From: Rhodocyclaceae bacterium
Lineage (GTDB): Bacteria > Pseudomonadota > Gammaproteobacteria > Burkholderiales > Rhodocyclaceae
Direction: 5' to 3'
Length of the DNA stretch: 47,099 nucleotides
Assembly (NCBI GenBank): GCA_020445745.1
Contig: JAGRGB010000071.1
Span: 1-47,099, forward strand
The translations under genes were made by a program, and so were the position numbers. Shown piece by piece: positions 10,963-21,387 of the stretch (position 1 is the first letter of the stretch; each line of letters starts with the position of its first letter). The notes beneath the pieces were generated by a model that saw only the letters and a list, made by a program, of their open reading frames with translations, did no database searches and was not told the DNA's origin.

Positions 10963-12182
10963 CGACCTCCACCGCGATTGCGCAACGCGTCGCGATCGCG
11001 GAAATCCGTGCTGGAACTGCGGGACGAATCGGGCGGCACGACCATCGGCGGCCCCGGTTCGGTGACCACCGCGCCGCCATCGCGCCCGGCCGCGGACTGG
11101 GAAACCAGCTTGTCCAGCGGCAGGAACAGCAGATTGCTGTTGCTCTTCGCATCGACGACGATCTTCGACGTGTTGCTGAACACCTGCTGCATGGTCTCGA
11201 TGTACATCCGCTCGCGGGTCACCTGTGGCGCCCGGCTGTACTCGGCCAGCACCTGTTCGAAGCGGCTGGCATCACCCTGGGCCTGCGACACCACCCGCGC
11301 CCGGTAGCCTTCGGCCTCCTGCAGCAGCCGCGAGGCGGTACCGCGCGCCTTCGGGATGACGTCGTTGGCATAGGCCTGACCTTCGTTGCGCTGGCGCTCC
11401 AGATCCTGACCGGCCTTGACCGCATCGTCGAACGCCGCCTGCACCTGCTCCGGCGGCTGCGCGTTCTGCATCGTCACCTTGCTGATCTGGATGCCGGTGC
11501 CATAGCGGTCGAGGATCGACTGCATCAGCTCGTGGGCGGTGGTCGCGATCTCCTCGCGGCCCTCGTAGAGCACGAAATCCATCTTGCTCTTGCCGACGAT
11601 CTCGCGCATCGCGGTCTCGGCGGCCTGGATCACCGATTCGTCCGGCTCACGCGTGTTGAACAGGTAGTTTTCCGGATTGTTGAGGATGTACTGCACCGCG
11701 AACTGGATGTTGATGATGTTCTCGTCGTCGGTGAGCATCAGCGCTTCCTTGAGGATGGTGTTTCGCGCAGCGCCCCGGTAGCCCACCTCGACGGTCCGCA
11801 CGCTGGTCAGGTTGACCAGCTCGTGGGTCTCGATGGGATAGGGCCAGCGCCAGCGCAGGCCCGGTTCGGTGGTTTCGGTGTAGCGGCCGAAACGCAGCTC
11901 GACGCCACGTTGGCTGGCGTCGACGATGTAGAAGCCGCTGGCCGCCCAGATGCCGAGACCGAGTATCGCCAGCACGCCGATGCCGCTGCCGAAGAATCGG
12001 AAGTTGAAGTTGCCGCCGCCTTCGCCCCCGCCCTGGCCCCCGGAACCCTTCTTGCCCAGCAGCGAGCGCCATTTGCGGCTGAGATCGCGATAGATCTCCT
12101 CGAGATCGGGTGGTCCCTGGTTGCCTTCGTTGCGGTCTCGATCGTTCCCCTGCTTGCCCCAGCGCGGATCGTTAAGTGACAT
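10959..12182 (-). CDS. hflK: FtsH protease activity modulator HflK
   Basis: HflK is the larger partner of HflC. The 407-aa protein starts with a polar cytoplasmic tail containing a glycine-rich stretch (KKGSGGQGGGEGGG). One membrane helix follows (GVLAILGLGIWAASGFYIV), then the SPFH domain (QRGVELRFGRYTETTEPGL) and a long helical segment. The C-terminal tail is Pro/Ser/Arg-rich. It follows hflX by 29 bp and overlaps hflC. The gene order hfq-hflX-hflK-hflC is conserved in many proteobacteria. Confidence 0.96.
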   Translation of the reverse strand: MSLNDPRWGKQGNDRDRNEGNQGPPDLEEIYRDLSRKWRSLLGKKGSGGQGGGEGGGNFNFRFFGSGIGVLAILGLGIWAASGFYIVDASQRGVELRFGRYTETTEPGLRWRWPYPIETHELVNLTSVRTVEVGYRGAARNTILKEALMLTDDENIINIQFAVQYILNNPENYLFNTREPDESVIQAAETAMREIVGKSKMDFVLYEGREEIATTAHELMQSILDRYGTGIQISKVTMQNAQPPEQVQAAFDDAVKAGQDLERQRNEGQAYANDVIPKARGTASRLLQEAEGYRARVVSQAQGDASRFEQVLAEYSRAPQVTRERMYIETMQQVFSNTSKIVVDAKSNSNLLFLPLDKLVSQSAAGRDGGAVVTEPGPPMVVPPDSSRSSSTDFRDRDALRNRGGGR

Positions 12183-12211
12183 AGTTCGTTCGGCCCGTCA
12201 TTACAAGGCTG

Positions 12212-13363
12212 TCAGCCGGCATCGGCCGATAGCGCGGTGGTCACGTGGTCAGGATCGGATTGGCCCCGCCCGGGCCGGGCGAGCGCCCTTTCGGACAGCG
12301 CTTGGCGCAGAGAATCGAGCCCCAGCCCGCTGCGAGCGCTCAGAAAAACGCGGCGTATGGTACCACAGTCGTCCCGCTCGACACCCGGCTCGGCGTGGGT
12401 CAGGTCGATCTTGTTCCAGACCATCAACTGCGGAATGCTACCCGCGCCGATCTCTTCGAGGACGGCATTGACCGCGGCGATCTGCGCCTGGCGATCGTCG
12501 CTCGCGGAATCCACCACGTGGATCAGCAGATCGGCGCTGGCCGTCTCCTCCAGCGTGGCATGGAACGCCGCCACCAGCTGGTGGGGAAGGTCGCGGATGA
12601 ATCCGACCGTGTCGGACAGCACGACGTGGCCGGCCTCCCCCAGAAAGACCCGGCGGCTGGTGGTGTCCAAGGTCGCGAACAGCTGGTCGGCGGCATAGCT
12701 GCCGGCCTTGGTGATCGCATTGAACAGTGTCGACTTGCCGGCGTTGGTGTAGCCCACCAGCGACACCGACCCGACCTCGCGGCGCTCCCGCGCCCGCCGC
12801 CGCACCTTGCGCTGCTTCTCGTGGGTCTTCAGGCGTGAGCGCAGCAACTTGACGCGCTGGCCCAGCAGGCGGCGGTCGGTCTCGAGCTGCTTCTCACCGG
12901 GTCCGCGCAGGCCGATGCCGCCCTTCTGGCGCTCGAGGTGGGTCCAGCCGCGCACCAGCCGCGTCGACAGGTGCTCGAGCTGGGCCAGTTCGACCTGCAG
13001 CTTGCCCTCGTGGCTTTTTGCCCGCAACGCGAATATGTCGAGGATCAGGGTGTTGCGGTCGACCACCCGGCACTCGAGTTCGCGTTCCAGGTTGCGCTGC
13101 TGGCCGGGCGACAACTCGTGGTTGAAGATCACCACGTCGGCGCCGGACGAACGGATCAGTGTCGCGATCTCGGCGACCTTGCCACGGCCCGCGAACAACG
13201 CCGGGTCCGGCGCCCGCCGGCGCGCGGCGACCGTGGCGACGACCTCGGCGCCGGCACTGGCGATCAGCAGCGCAGCCTCGGACATGCGCTCGGCGGTCGC
13301 GCCCTCGCCGAAGTCGAGCTGGACGAGGATCGCCCGACTACCCGAGGCCGGACGCTCAAACAT
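12212..13363 (-). CDS. hflX: Ribosome-associated GTPase HflX
   Basis: HflX is a GTPase that splits or rescues stalled 70S ribosomes under stress. The 383-aa protein has an N-terminal domain with the family motif FNHELSPGQQRNLE, a coiled-coil hinge rich in Arg, then the G domain: G1 GYTNAGKSTLFN, G3 DTVGFIRDLP and G4 NKIDL. The glycine-rich GIGLRGPGEKQLETDRRLL motif between domains is diagnostic. It follows hfq by 48 bp. Confidence 0.96.
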   Translation of the reverse strand: MFERPASGSRAILVQLDFGEGATAERMSEAALLIASAGAEVVATVAARRRAPDPALFAGRGKVAEIATLIRSSGADVVIFNHELSPGQQRNLERELECRVVDRNTLILDIFALRAKSHEGKLQVELAQLEHLSTRLVRGWTHLERQKGGIGLRGPGEKQLETDRRLLGQRVKLLRSRLKTHEKQRKVRRRARERREVGSVSLVGYTNAGKSTLFNAITKAGSYAADQLFATLDTTSRRVFLGEAGHVVLSDTVGFIRDLPHQLVAAFHATLEETASADLLIHVVDSASDDRQAQIAAVNAVLEEIGAGSIPQLMVWNKIDLTHAEPGVERDDCGTIRRVFLSARSGLGLDSLRQALSERALARPGRGQSDPDHVTTALSADAG

Positions 13364-13411
13364 CGATGCTCATCGGGGCTTCGTCACCGCCCCCGAAAGC
13401 CAATGGCCGAC

Positions 13412-13651
13412 TCAGCTGGCGTCACCCTGGTCGTGCTGGAAATTGACCGGGCGGGCCGGCACCACGGTGGAGATGGCATGTTTGTAGACCATCTGCGTAA
13501 CAGTGTTCTTGAGCAAGACCACATACTGGTCGAAAGACTCGATCTGGCCCTGCAGCTTGATGCCGTTGACCAGGTAGATCGATACCGGAATGTGTTCGCG
13601 GCGCAGCGTGTTCAGGAAAGGGTCTTGGAGAAGTTGCCCCTTGTTGCTCAT
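13412..13651 (-). CDS. hfq: RNA chaperone Hfq
   Basis: Hfq is a hexameric Sm-like protein that pairs small RNAs with mRNAs. The 79-aa protein starts [20 protein letters not shown] and has the Sm1 region ([19 protein letters not shown]) and the Sm2 motif [10 protein letters not shown]. The C-terminal tail is short, as usual in betaproteobacteria. An AGAGG ribosome site precedes the ATG. A candidate sigma-70 promoter lies 30-58 bp upstream. Confidence 0.98.
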   Translation of the reverse strand: MSNKGQLLQDPFLNTLRREHIPVSIYLVNGIKLQGQIESFDQYVVLLKNTVTQMVYKHAISTVVPARPVNFQHDQGDAS

Positions 13652-13680
13652 TTTATGGACCTCTTTGTAGTTGGCTGGCT

Positions 13681-13709
13681 AATCTAAAGGATTTTACGCT
13701 GCACTGCAA
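13681..13709 (-). promoter_or_regulatory. Candidate sigma-70 promoter for hfq-hflX-hflK-hflC-hisZ-purA
   Basis: On the minus strand TTGCAG (13704-13709) and TAGATT (13681-13686) are separated by 17 bp, in the 101-bp gap between der and hfq. The position fits a promoter heading the hfq run. Confidence 0.55.
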
Positions 13710-13752
13710 CATGCCGCCCGGGCAGTCGGCGTATCGGCCTTCAGGGTGTGGA

Positions 13753-15087
13753 TCACGCTTTGTTCGCGTAAGGGTTGTGCGACGTCTTGAATTGTATCCG
13801 CAATGGCGTCCCCTGCAGTTTGAACGCCTCGACGAAGGATCTCTCAAGATATCTCACATAGGCCGCGGGTACGTGCTCGAGCGCATTGCCATGCACGACG
13901 ATCACCGGCGGGTTGCTGCCGCCCTGGTGCGCGTAGCGCAACTTCGGCCTGAACTGGCCGTGGCGGGGTGGCTGCTGGCGGCTTACGGCGTCGAGCAGGG
14001 TACGGGTCAGGCGCGGCGTCGCCATCTTGGCCATTGCCGCGGCGTAGGCGGCATCCACCGACTTCATGATGGCACCTATGCCCTGCCGCCTGAGCGCCGA
14101 TACGTGGTGAAAGCGGGCGAAACCGAGGAAGCCCAGTTTGCGCGAGAGATCGAGCTTGAGCCGCTCGCGGCGATAGTCGTCGACGCTGTCCCACTTGTTC
14201 ACGGCGACCACCAGCGCCCTGCCGCTGTCCACGACGAACCCCGCGATGTGGGCATCCTGGTCGGCGATGTCCTGGCTGGCGTCGAGCACCAGCACGACCA
14301 CGTTGGCCTGCTCGATAGCCTGCAGGGTCTTGACCACCGAGAACTTCTCGACCGACTCGAACACCTTGCCACGGCGGCGCAGACCCGCGGTGTCGATCAG
14401 CGTGTAGCCGCGCCCGCCCCGCTCGAACGGGATCGCGATCGCATCGCGGGTGGTGCCCGGCATGTCGAAGGCGATCACCCGCTCCTCGCCGAGCAGGGTG
14501 TTCACCAGGGTCGACTTGCCGACGTTCGGCCGCCCGACGATCGCGACCCGTGGCCCGCGGCCGGAGTCTTCCTCGTCGGGCCCTTCGGCCGGCGCCGGCA
14601 GTCCTTCCAGCACCTCGTCGATCAGCGCCCTGACACCGTCGCCATGGGCCGCCGAGATGGCCATCGGCGCGCCCAGCCCCAGCGCGTGGAATTCTGCCGC
14701 GGCGACGCCCCGGTCACGGCCCTCGGCCTTGTTGACCACCAGCCGCACCGGCCGGTCGCAGCGGCGCAGATAGACCGCGATCTCCTCGTCGTGGGGCGAC
14801 AGGCCGCTGCGCCCATCCACCAGGAACAACAGCACGTCGGCCTCGGCGATCGCCTGCTCCGCCTGCCGCGCCATCTCATGGACGATGCCATCCTTGGCCA
14901 CCGGGTCGAATCCCGCGGTGTCGACCACCAGGTAATCGCGACCGCCGAGCCGGCCGATGCCGTACTGGCGGTCACGGGTGAGGCCGGGCTGGTCGGCGAC
15001 CAGCGCGTCGCGGCTGCGCGTCAGCCGATTGAACAGCGTCGATTTGCCGACATTGGGCCGGCCGACCAGCACGATCGTGGGTTTCAC
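13753..15087 (-). CDS. der: Ribosome biogenesis GTPase Der (EngA)
   Basis: Der is an essential GTPase for 50S subunit maturation with two tandem G domains. The 444-aa protein has [14 protein letters not shown] near residue 8 and [14 protein letters not shown] near residue 186, DTAG switch motifs in both, and NKWD in the second. The first domain's G4 is NKAE rather than NKxD. A C-terminal KH-like domain ([15 protein letters not shown]) ends the protein. It follows bamB by 15 bp, in the conserved hisS-yfgM-bamB-der order. Confidence 0.97.
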   Translation of the reverse strand: MKPTIVLVGRPNVGKSTLFNRLTRSRDALVADQPGLTRDRQYGIGRLGGRDYLVVDTAGFDPVAKDGIVHEMARQAEQAIAEADVLLFLVDGRSGLSPHDEEIAVYLRRCDRPVRLVVNKAEGRDRGVAAAEFHALGLGAPMAISAAHGDGVRALIDEVLEGLPAPAEGPDEEDSGRGPRVAIVGRPNVGKSTLVNTLLGEERVIAFDMPGTTRDAIAIPFERGGRGYTLIDTAGLRRRGKVFESVEKFSVVKTLQAIEQANVVVLVLDASQDIADQDAHIAGFVVDSGRALVVAVNKWDSVDDYRRERLKLDLSRKLGFLGFARFHHVSALRRQGIGAIMKSVDAAYAAAMAKMATPRLTRTLLDAVSRQQPPRHGQFRPKLRYAHQGGSNPPVIVVHGNALEHVPAAYVRYLERSFVEAFKLQGTPLRIQFKTSHNPYANKA

Positions 15088-15102
15088 TGCCAGGCCGTCC
15101 GC

Positions 15103-16290
15103 TCAGCGCGCGATGAACACGAAGATGCCGCCATCGACGGTCTGTACCGCGACCCGGTCCTTCGCCAGCGGCTCGAGCGGCACCGCGACACCACTGCCGT
15201 CGGTTTCGGCGCGGGCCACCAGGGCACCGTCGTCGCGACGCAGCATCGAGACGTAGGCCTGGGCGTCGCTGACCAGCACGAAATCGCCGAGCAGCAGTGG
15301 CCGACCGACGGCCCGGCCCGCCATCTTGTCCTGCTTCCAGACGCTGGCACCGGTAGCGGCATCGAGCGCGATCACCGCATCGCCCTCGTCGGTCAGGTAG
15401 ATATGGCTGCCGTCGGTGGTCAGCCCCACCGCGCTCGAGATCTCGCGTGACCACACCAGGTTGCCGTCCCTCGCGTCGAAGCAGGCGACGCGGCCCTGGA
15501 AGGCCACCGCACAGATGTTGCGGCCGGCCAGTACCGGCGTGCCGACGACGTCGGCGATCCGTTCGAGTTCGGTCGTACCCTTCGGCAGAGCCACCGTCAG
15601 CTCCCACAACGCACCGCCGTTGGAGAGGTTGATGGCGACCATCTTGCCACCCGGGAAACCCGTGACACCGACGTTCTCGTCGGTCAGCATGCCGACGCTC
15701 GCACGCAACGCGAGGGCCGGGGTCGGCCGCTGGTAGACCCACATGCGGCGGCCGTCCGCGGGCGAAAAGCCGAACACCCGGCTGTCGGAGGCGCGCACCG
15801 CCACCGCGATGCCGGTCACTGCCGGCACCGCCAGCACCTCCGCGCCGACCTTGGCACGCCATTTCTCGGAACCGTCGGCAGCGTCCAGCGCGATCGCGTC
15901 GCCGCTCTGCGTGATCACCACCGCCAGCCGACCGTCGCTGCCGACACCGGCGGACAAGGGGCGATCGAGGTCGACCCGCCATTTCTGCTGCCCGTCGTCG
16001 CGACGCTCGACGACGCCATCGACACCGGCGACGATCACCGATTGCCGGCCGATCACGGCCGGCGCGGGATGATAGACCGGCGACCCCGCGACGCGTGTCT
16101 TCCACGCCAGTTCGAGTCGCGCCTCCGCTACGAACTCCGGCAGCGGCGGCATTTCGCGGTCGGAACCGAAAGTACCGCAGCCGACCAGCGTCGCGGCGGC
16201 CAGCAGCGGAACCACCCGCCGCCAGGCCTTCGAGCCCGACGCTCGGGGCTTCGGCGCGGCGGCCGCGAATCCGCAGGCCGGCCGTCTCAC
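15103..16290 (-). CDS. bamB: Outer membrane protein assembly factor BamB
   Basis: BamB is a lipoprotein beta-propeller of the BAM complex that inserts outer-membrane proteins. A lipobox LVGC places the modified Cys near residue 38. It is followed by PQQ-like repeat blades (WKTRVAGSPVYHPAPAV, WRVDLDRPLSAGVGSDG, WRAKVGAEVLAVPAV, LYLTD-like segments). I chose the GTG at 16290, which overlaps the upstream stop (GTGA) and gives 395 aa. This makes the pre-lipobox segment rather long and basic, so a later GTG (residue 26) is an alternative. Open frame further upstream is a shadow. Confidence 0.93.
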   Translation of the reverse strand: MRRPACGFAAAAPKPRASGSKAWRRVVPLLAAATLVGCGTFGSDREMPPLPEFVAEARLELAWKTRVAGSPVYHPAPAVIGRQSVIVAGVDGVVERRDDGQQKWRVDLDRPLSAGVGSDGRLAVVITQSGDAIALDAADGSEKWRAKVGAEVLAVPAVTGIAVAVRASDSRVFGFSPADGRRMWVYQRPTPALALRASVGMLTDENVGVTGFPGGKMVAINLSNGGALWELTVALPKGTTELERIADVVGTPVLAGRNICAVAFQGRVACFDARDGNLVWSREISSAVGLTTDGSHIYLTDEGDAVIALDAATGASVWKQDKMAGRAVGRPLLLGDFVLVSDAQAYVSMLRRDDGALVARAETDGSGVAVPLEPLAKDRVAVQTVDGGIFVFIAR

Positions 16291-16925
16291 CGGGCGCCCC
16301 CCAGCGCGTCCAGCTTGACCTGGACGATCTCGCGCACACGTGCCGCGCTGCCACCGGTCGCCGTGTCGAGCGCCTTGCGGTAGGCCTCGCGGGCCTCGTC
16401 GAGATTGCCGTCGGCGGCGAGGATGTCGCCGCGCAGGTCGGCAAAGCCGGCCGCCAGCTCGTCCACCGGTGCCGCCGCCAGCGTCGACAGCGCGGCGGCA
16501 TGATCGCCCTGGTCGAACTGCAGCGCCGCCAGTCGCAGGCGCGCAATGTCCCTCACCGACGCCTCCGGGGCATTCGTCACCACCCACGACAGCTGGCTCG
16601 CTGCGTTCTGCAGATCATTGGCCTGGGCCTGGATCTTGCCGGATGCCAACGCGCCGAGATAGGCATAGGCCGTCGAATCGTAGTTCTGCAGGATGCGTCC
16701 GGCGGCTTCGCGCGCCTGCTGCGGATTGCCCTCGGCAGTCAACACGCTGGCGTACAGCGCCGACGCTTCGCTGGCCTGGCCATCACGATGGTTCTGCCAC
16801 ACCGATCGCCCGACCACCGCCATCAGCACGATGACGCCCAGCGCCACCAGCTTCTTGCCGTACTCGTCCCACCACGCCTTCAGCTGGGAGATCTGCTCCT
16901 GTTCCTCGAGGTCAAACGCCGCCAT
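16287..16925 (-). CDS. YfgM-like tetratricopeptide membrane protein
   Basis: The 212-aa protein begins [17 protein letters not shown], followed by one membrane helix ([18 protein letters not shown]) and then TPR-like helices. This is the architecture of YfgM (ancillary SecYEG translocon subunit), an inner-membrane protein with a periplasmic TPR domain that contacts chaperones at the translocon. It sits between hisS and bamB, its standard place. ATG at 16925 is preferred over a GTG two codons upstream; both overlap the hisS stop. Confidence 0.9.
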   Translation of the reverse strand: MAAFDLEEQEQISQLKAWWDEYGKKLVALGVIVLMAVVGRSVWQNHRDGQASEASALYASVLTAEGNPQQAREAAGRILQNYDSTAYAYLGALASGKIQAQANDLQNAASQLSWVVTNAPEASVRDIARLRLAALQFDQGDHAAALSTLAAAPVDELAAGFADLRGDILAADGNLDEAREAYRKALDTATGGSAARVREIVQVKLDALGGAR

Positions 16926-18204
16926 CGTCACCGTCCACTTGTAAGATTTCGTCCATCATTGCTTCGACCAGCCGATCCACCGCAACCCGTCGCTGCTCGC
17001 CCCCGCGCAGGGGCTTGAGGCTGACCTCGCCGGCTGCCGCCTCGTCCTCGCCGATCAGCAGCGCGATCTCGGCACCGCTGGCGTCCGCCTTCTTCATCTG
17101 CGACTTGAAGCTGCCGCCGCCGCAATGCATCAGCACGTCGAGGCCCGCCCCACGCAAGGCTTCGGCCACCCGGAACGCCAGGCGCCCGGCGGCGTCACCG
17201 ACATGGACCAGGTAGGCATCGGGTACGACGCGCTCGCCACCGCCACCACCCGCCTGCCACAGCGCCAGCACCCGTTCGACGCCGATCGCGAACCCGGCCG
17301 CCGGCGCCGGCTTGCCGCCGAGTTGCTCGACCAGGCCATCGTAACGTCCGCCGGCACAAACGGTACCCTGGGCGCCGAGGCTGTCGGTCACCCACTCGAA
17401 CACGGTGCGGTTGTAGTAATCGAGCCCGCGTACCAGCCGCGGGTTTATCGAAAACGCGATGCCGGCATCCTTCAGTACCCGCTGGACCGCGTCGAAATGG
17501 GCCAGCGACTCCTCGCCGAGGTAGTCGATCAGCTTCGGTGCCGCCTCGACCAAGGCCTGCAGTTCGGGGTTCTTGGTATCGAGTATGCGCAGCGGGTTGC
17601 TGTGGAGCCGCCGCCGGCCATCGTCGTCGAGCTGCTCGTGGCGGGCCTGCAGGTAGTCCACCAGCGCGCCGCGATGGGCGGCGCGCTCGGCAGCGCTGCC
17701 GAGGGAATTGAGCTCGAGCCTGAGGTCGTGCAGCGCGAGGTCGTCCCACAGGCGCGCCCCCATCAGGATCAGCTCGGCGTCGATGTCCGGCCCGGCATGG
17801 CCGAGGGCCTCCACCCCGATCTGGTGGAACTGGCGGTAGCGCCCCTTCTGCGGCCGCTCGTGGCGATACATCGGGCCATGGTAGTAGAGGCGCTGCGGGC
17901 CGGCGTGCAGCAGCTTGTGCTGGATCACCGCGCGCACGCAGGAGGCGGTGCCCTCCGGACGCAATGTCAGTTCGTCGCCGTTCAATGCATCGACGAAGGA
18001 GTACATCTCCTTCTCGACGATGTCGGTGACCTCGCCGATGGCGCGCTTGAAGAGCGGAGTCGGCTCGACCAGCGGCATCCGGATCGGCCGATAGCCGTAG
18101 GCCCGCAGCCAGTCGCGGACGATCTCCTCGAACGCGTCCCAGGCCTCCGCCTCGTCGGACAGGATGTCGTTCATGCCGCGCACGGCTTGCAATATCTGGC
18201 TCAT
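16912..18204 (-). CDS. hisS: Histidine--tRNA ligase
   Basis: This is a class II synthetase of 430 aa. Motif 1 lies around [12 protein letters not shown]-like residues ([13 protein letters not shown]). Motif 2 is [15 protein letters not shown] with [14 protein letters not shown]. The histidine-specific signatures are [15 protein letters not shown] and GGRYDGL. The C-terminal anticodon-binding domain follows ([10 protein letters not shown]-like: [15 protein letters not shown]). The ATG at 18204 gives [15 protein letters not shown], the normal start. It follows ispG by 26 bp. Note that HisZ in the same window is its non-charging paralogue. Confidence 0.97.
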   Translation of the reverse strand: MSQILQAVRGMNDILSDEAEAWDAFEEIVRDWLRAYGYRPIRMPLVEPTPLFKRAIGEVTDIVEKEMYSFVDALNGDELTLRPEGTASCVRAVIQHKLLHAGPQRLYYHGPMYRHERPQKGRYRQFHQIGVEALGHAGPDIDAELILMGARLWDDLALHDLRLELNSLGSAAERAAHRGALVDYLQARHEQLDDDGRRRLHSNPLRILDTKNPELQALVEAAPKLIDYLGEESLAHFDAVQRVLKDAGIAFSINPRLVRGLDYYNRTVFEWVTDSLGAQGTVCAGGRYDGLVEQLGGKPAPAAGFAIGVERVLALWQAGGGGGERVVPDAYLVHVGDAAGRLAFRVAEALRGAGLDVLMHCGGGSFKSQMKKADASGAEIALLIGEDEAAAGEVSLKPLRGGEQRRVAVDRLVEAMMDEILQVDGDDGGV

Positions 18205-18230
18205 GGATCCGTTACTTGCCGTAGCCGCGA

Positions 18231-19490
18231 TCAGCGCACAGCGCCCTTGCGGGGATAGCGTCGCGCGACATAGCGCTCGATGATCGCCTTGAACTCTTCG
18301 GCGATTCCCGCGCCGCGCAGGGTGACCGTCTTCTCGCCGTCCTCGAACACCGGCGCCGCGGGCGATTCGCCGGTGCCGGGCAGCGAGATGCCGATGTTCG
18401 CATGCTTGCTCTCGCCGGGCCCATTGACCACGCAGCCCATCACCGCCAGCGTCAGGTTCTCGACACCGTCGTGGGCCTCGCGCCAGCGCGGCATGTTGTC
18501 TCGCACGAAGCGCTGCACTTCGGCCGCCAGTTCCTGGAAGAAGGTGCTGGTGGTGCGGCCACAGCCCGGGCAGGCGGTGACCATCGGCGTGAATGCGCGC
18601 AGACCCATGGTCTGCAGGATCTCCTGGGCGACCACCACCTCCTGGCTGCGACGGCCGCCGGGTTCCGGCGTCAGCGACACCCGGACGGTGTCGCCGATGC
18701 CTTCCTGCAGCAGCACCGCGAGCGCCGCGGTCGAGGCGACGATGCCCTTCGACCCGATGCCGGCCTCGGTCAGACCGAGGTGCAGCGGATAGTCGCAGCG
18801 CTCAGCCAGATCGCGGTAGACGGCGATCAGGTCCTGCACCGAGGACACCTTGGCCGAGAGGATCATGCGGTTCGCGCCGAGGCCGTACTCCTCGGCCTTG
18901 CGCGCCGATTCCAGCGCCGACGCGACCAGCGCCTCGCGCATCACCTCGCCGGCGCCACGCGGCGCCGCGCGCCCGGCGTTGTCGTCCATGATGCGGGCCA
19001 GCACCGATTGGTCGAGGCTACCCCAATTGACCCCGATCCGCACCGGCTTGTCGTAGCGGCAGGCGATCTCGACGATCGCCGCGAAGCGCGAATCGCGCTG
19101 CGCGCCGGCACCGACATTGCCCGGGTTGATGCGGAACTTGGCCAGCGCTTCGGCGCAGGCCGGATGTTCACCGAGCAGGGTATGGCCGTTGTAGTGGAAG
19201 TCGCCCACCAGCGGCACCTCCAGATTCATCCGCGCGAGATGCTCGCGGATCTCGGGAACCGCTTTCGCGGCCGCAGCATTGTTGACCGTGAGCCGTACCA
19301 GCTCGGAACCGGCACGCGCCAGCTCCGCGACCTGGACCGCAGTGCCGATGACGTCGGCGGTGTCGGTGTTGGTCATCGACTGCACGACGATCGGCGCGCC
19401 CCCGCCGATCGCGACACCGGCCACGTCCACCTGCCGGGTCGCGCGCCGCGGCCATGGCGCCGCCGTGATGGCCTTGTCGCCGGCGTTCAT
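18231..19490 (-). CDS. ispG: 4-hydroxy-3-methylbut-2-enyl diphosphate synthase (IspG/GcpE)
   Basis: IspG is the iron-sulfur enzyme of the MEP isoprenoid pathway that makes HMBPP from cyclic MEcPP. The 419-aa protein has the TIM-barrel N-terminal part with [12 protein letters not shown] and [12 protein letters not shown]. The C-terminal [4Fe-4S] site uses TACPGCGR and the later [10 protein letters not shown]. The bacterial two-domain form is about this length. Its ATG overlaps the rodZ stop (ATGA). Confidence 0.97.
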   Translation of the reverse strand: MNAGDKAITAAPWPRRATRQVDVAGVAIGGGAPIVVQSMTNTDTADVIGTAVQVAELARAGSELVRLTVNNAAAAKAVPEIREHLARMNLEVPLVGDFHYNGHTLLGEHPACAEALAKFRINPGNVGAGAQRDSRFAAIVEIACRYDKPVRIGVNWGSLDQSVLARIMDDNAGRAAPRGAGEVMREALVASALESARKAEEYGLGANRMILSAKVSSVQDLIAVYRDLAERCDYPLHLGLTEAGIGSKGIVASTAALAVLLQEGIGDTVRVSLTPEPGGRRSQEVVVAQEILQTMGLRAFTPMVTACPGCGRTTSTFFQELAAEVQRFVRDNMPRWREAHDGVENLTLAVMGCVVNGPGESKHANIGISLPGTGESPAAPVFEDGEKTVTLRGAGIAEEFKAIIERYVARRYPRKGAVR

Positions 19491-20602
19491 TGCAGTTTCA
19501 GTCGGGCGACGCTGACCCGCGTGTGCCTGGTCAGATCCACCGGCTGCCCGTCATGCTGCAGGGTGACCTTGGAGGCATTGCCGATCACCAGCGCGAAGGG
19601 CGGCTTGCCCTCCAGCTTCTCGACCGTACCGGCCTGGCCGATGCGCGACATGATGATCCGCCCCGAGCCGTCCCGCACCTCGACCCAGGCATCCTCCGAA
19701 AAGCGAAACACCAGGCTCTGCTGACCGGCGGCAGCGGGCTCGCCGGCCTGCCGGGCCGCCTCCTGCGCGGTGTCGCCGGCGCCGTCTGCGGCGGTCGCCG
19801 TCGGTTCACCCGCCACTGCCCCGGTCATCGCGACCGCCGCGCCAGCGGCTGACGGCGCCTCGCCCGCCGGCGCTGCCACAGCCTCGGTCGCGGCCGCCGG
19901 CCTCGCTTCGTCGCCACCATCGGCCATCGCGCCGGCAGCCGCAGTGCCGACCGCCTCGACCGCCGCCGGCAGCACAGCGCCGGGCTGCGCTGCAGCCACG
20001 CCGCCGTCGTCGACGGTGCCGCCGGGCGGCGTGCCGTCGGCCGGCCGGGCCGGCAGCACCTCGACCGCGGCGGGAACGCCCTGCAGCGGTGGCGTCATCG
20101 CCGGAGCCTGGAACGCCGGTCGCTCCTGCGGCAGGCTGTCGACGCCCCGCTCGGAGGGCGCTTCGGGCTGCTGGAACCAGTCGAAGTACCAGCCCGCAGC
20201 CACCACCATCAGCAGGGCGACCGCCAGCAGCGCCGCCGGGAACACCGACGGGCGCAGGCGTGCGTCCGGCGACGGCATCGTGCCACGGGCGTTCGAGATC
20301 GGCGCCAGCTCCATCGCGCCGACACCGTCGGCGTGCTCGGCCGCATCCAGCAGCGGCTGCGGGTCGAGTTCGAGGAAACGCGCGTAGTTCTTCAGGAAGC
20401 CTCGCGCGAAGGCGCGGCCGGGCAACAGGTCGAAGCGCTCGGTCTCGAGCGCCTCGACCTGGCGCGGATTCAACTTCAGCGAATAGGCCACGTCACCGAT
20501 GGTCAGGCCGCGCATCTCGCGGGCCGAGCGCAACTGGGCGCCGACCGACAGCGTCGGGCGCACATCGCTGTCGAAATACTGGGGAGCGGTATCTGCGTTC
20601 AC
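19487..20602 (-). CDS. rodZ: RodZ-like cell-shape protein (HTH, membrane helix, DUF4115)
   Basis: The 371-aa protein has a cytoplasmic helix-turn-helix ([20 protein letters not shown], residues 21-40, through about 80) and one membrane helix (about 120-140). A long Ala/Gly/Glu-rich low-complexity linker follows (about 165-290), then a C-terminal beta domain of the DUF4115 type ([19 protein letters not shown]). RodZ links MreB to the elongation machinery. GTG at 20602 is chosen because it overlaps the upstream stop (GTGA) and precedes the HTH directly. The open frame extends further upstream only as a shadow of pilF. The linker is unusually alanine-rich. Confidence 0.92.
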   Translation of the reverse strand: MNADTAPQYFDSDVRPTLSVGAQLRSAREMRGLTIGDVAYSLKLNPRQVEALETERFDLLPGRAFARGFLKNYARFLELDPQPLLDAAEHADGVGAMELAPISNARGTMPSPDARLRPSVFPAALLAVALLMVVAAGWYFDWFQQPEAPSERGVDSLPQERPAFQAPAMTPPLQGVPAAVEVLPARPADGTPPGGTVDDGGVAAAQPGAVLPAAVEAVGTAAAGAMADGGDEARPAAATEAVAAPAGEAPSAAGAAVAMTGAVAGEPTATAADGAGDTAQEAARQAGEPAAAGQQSLVFRFSEDAWVEVRDGSGRIIMSRIGQAGTVEKLEGKPPFALVIGNASKVTLQHDGQPVDLTRHTRVSVARLKLQ

Positions 20603-21387
20603 TCGAACTGTCCCTTGCTGTAGTTCTCGTACTCGCGCGAGGTCGGGAAGCGCGAGCGCAACTGGGCCGCGTAGGCCTGCTCGTTGTCCCGGTTGCCGGC
20701 GCGGCGCTCGATGCGAATGCCGAGCCACAGCGAGTCGGGTGTCGGATCGGCCAGTTCGTGCACCTCGGCGAGATAGTGCCTGGCGGCCTCGACGGCGCCC
20801 CGGCGATAGGCGATCGCCGCCAGTTGGTAGCGCGCCAGGGCGTTTTTCGGGTCGGCCTCGGCGGCGCGCACGAACTGGTCCTGCGCGGCGGCATCGTCGC
20901 CAAGCCGAAGGTGGCACAGACCGGCATTGGTATAGGGCCGTGTCGGCGTCCGGTAATAGGGGTTGTGCACCACCGCCGCGAGACGCTCGAGACCCTGCTT
21001 CTCCTCACCCATCGCGCACAGAAACCAGCCGTAGCTGTTGTTGATCTCCGGGTCGCCGGGGGCCAGCCGCGCCGCCTGCTCGAAGCTGCGCCGGGCCGAT
21101 GCCGGATCCTCCAGGAACATGTACACCTGGCCCAGCAGATGGTAGGTCGGGGCATAGCCGGGATCGATCGACTGGGCCAGTCGCGCCTCGTCGAGGGCCA
21201 CGCCGAAGCGCTGGGCCTGAAAATAGGCGGTACCGAGTTCGACATGGATCTTCGCCGCCGCCTGGGCGTCGGTCGTGGTCGGCAACTCGGACACCGGACG
21301 CTGGGCGCTGCCGACGATCGGCGCCATGCCCACGCCGGCACAAGCGGCCAGCATCAGCAGGGTCAGGCCCGCCAGGGCAGACTTCAT
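20599..21387 (-). CDS. pilF: Type IV pilus biogenesis/stability lipoprotein PilF (PilW), TPR
   Basis: This is a 262-aa lipoprotein with lipobox LAAC (Cys 16). TPR repeats follow: [50 protein letters not shown] and [13 protein letters not shown]. PilF/PilW is the pilotin that helps the PilQ secretin assemble in the outer membrane. It sits between rlmN and rodZ, as in many beta- and gammaproteobacteria. The ATG overlaps the rlmN stop (ATGA). Confidence 0.93.
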   Translation of the reverse strand: MKSALAGLTLLMLAACAGVGMAPIVGSAQRPVSELPTTTDAQAAAKIHVELGTAYFQAQRFGVALDEARLAQSIDPGYAPTYHLLGQVYMFLEDPASARRSFEQAARLAPGDPEINNSYGWFLCAMGEEKQGLERLAAVVHNPYYRTPTRPYTNAGLCHLRLGDDAAAQDQFVRAAEADPKNALARYQLAAIAYRRGAVEAARHYLAEVHELADPTPDSLWLGIRIERRAGNRDNEQAYAAQLRSRFPTSREYENYSKGQFE

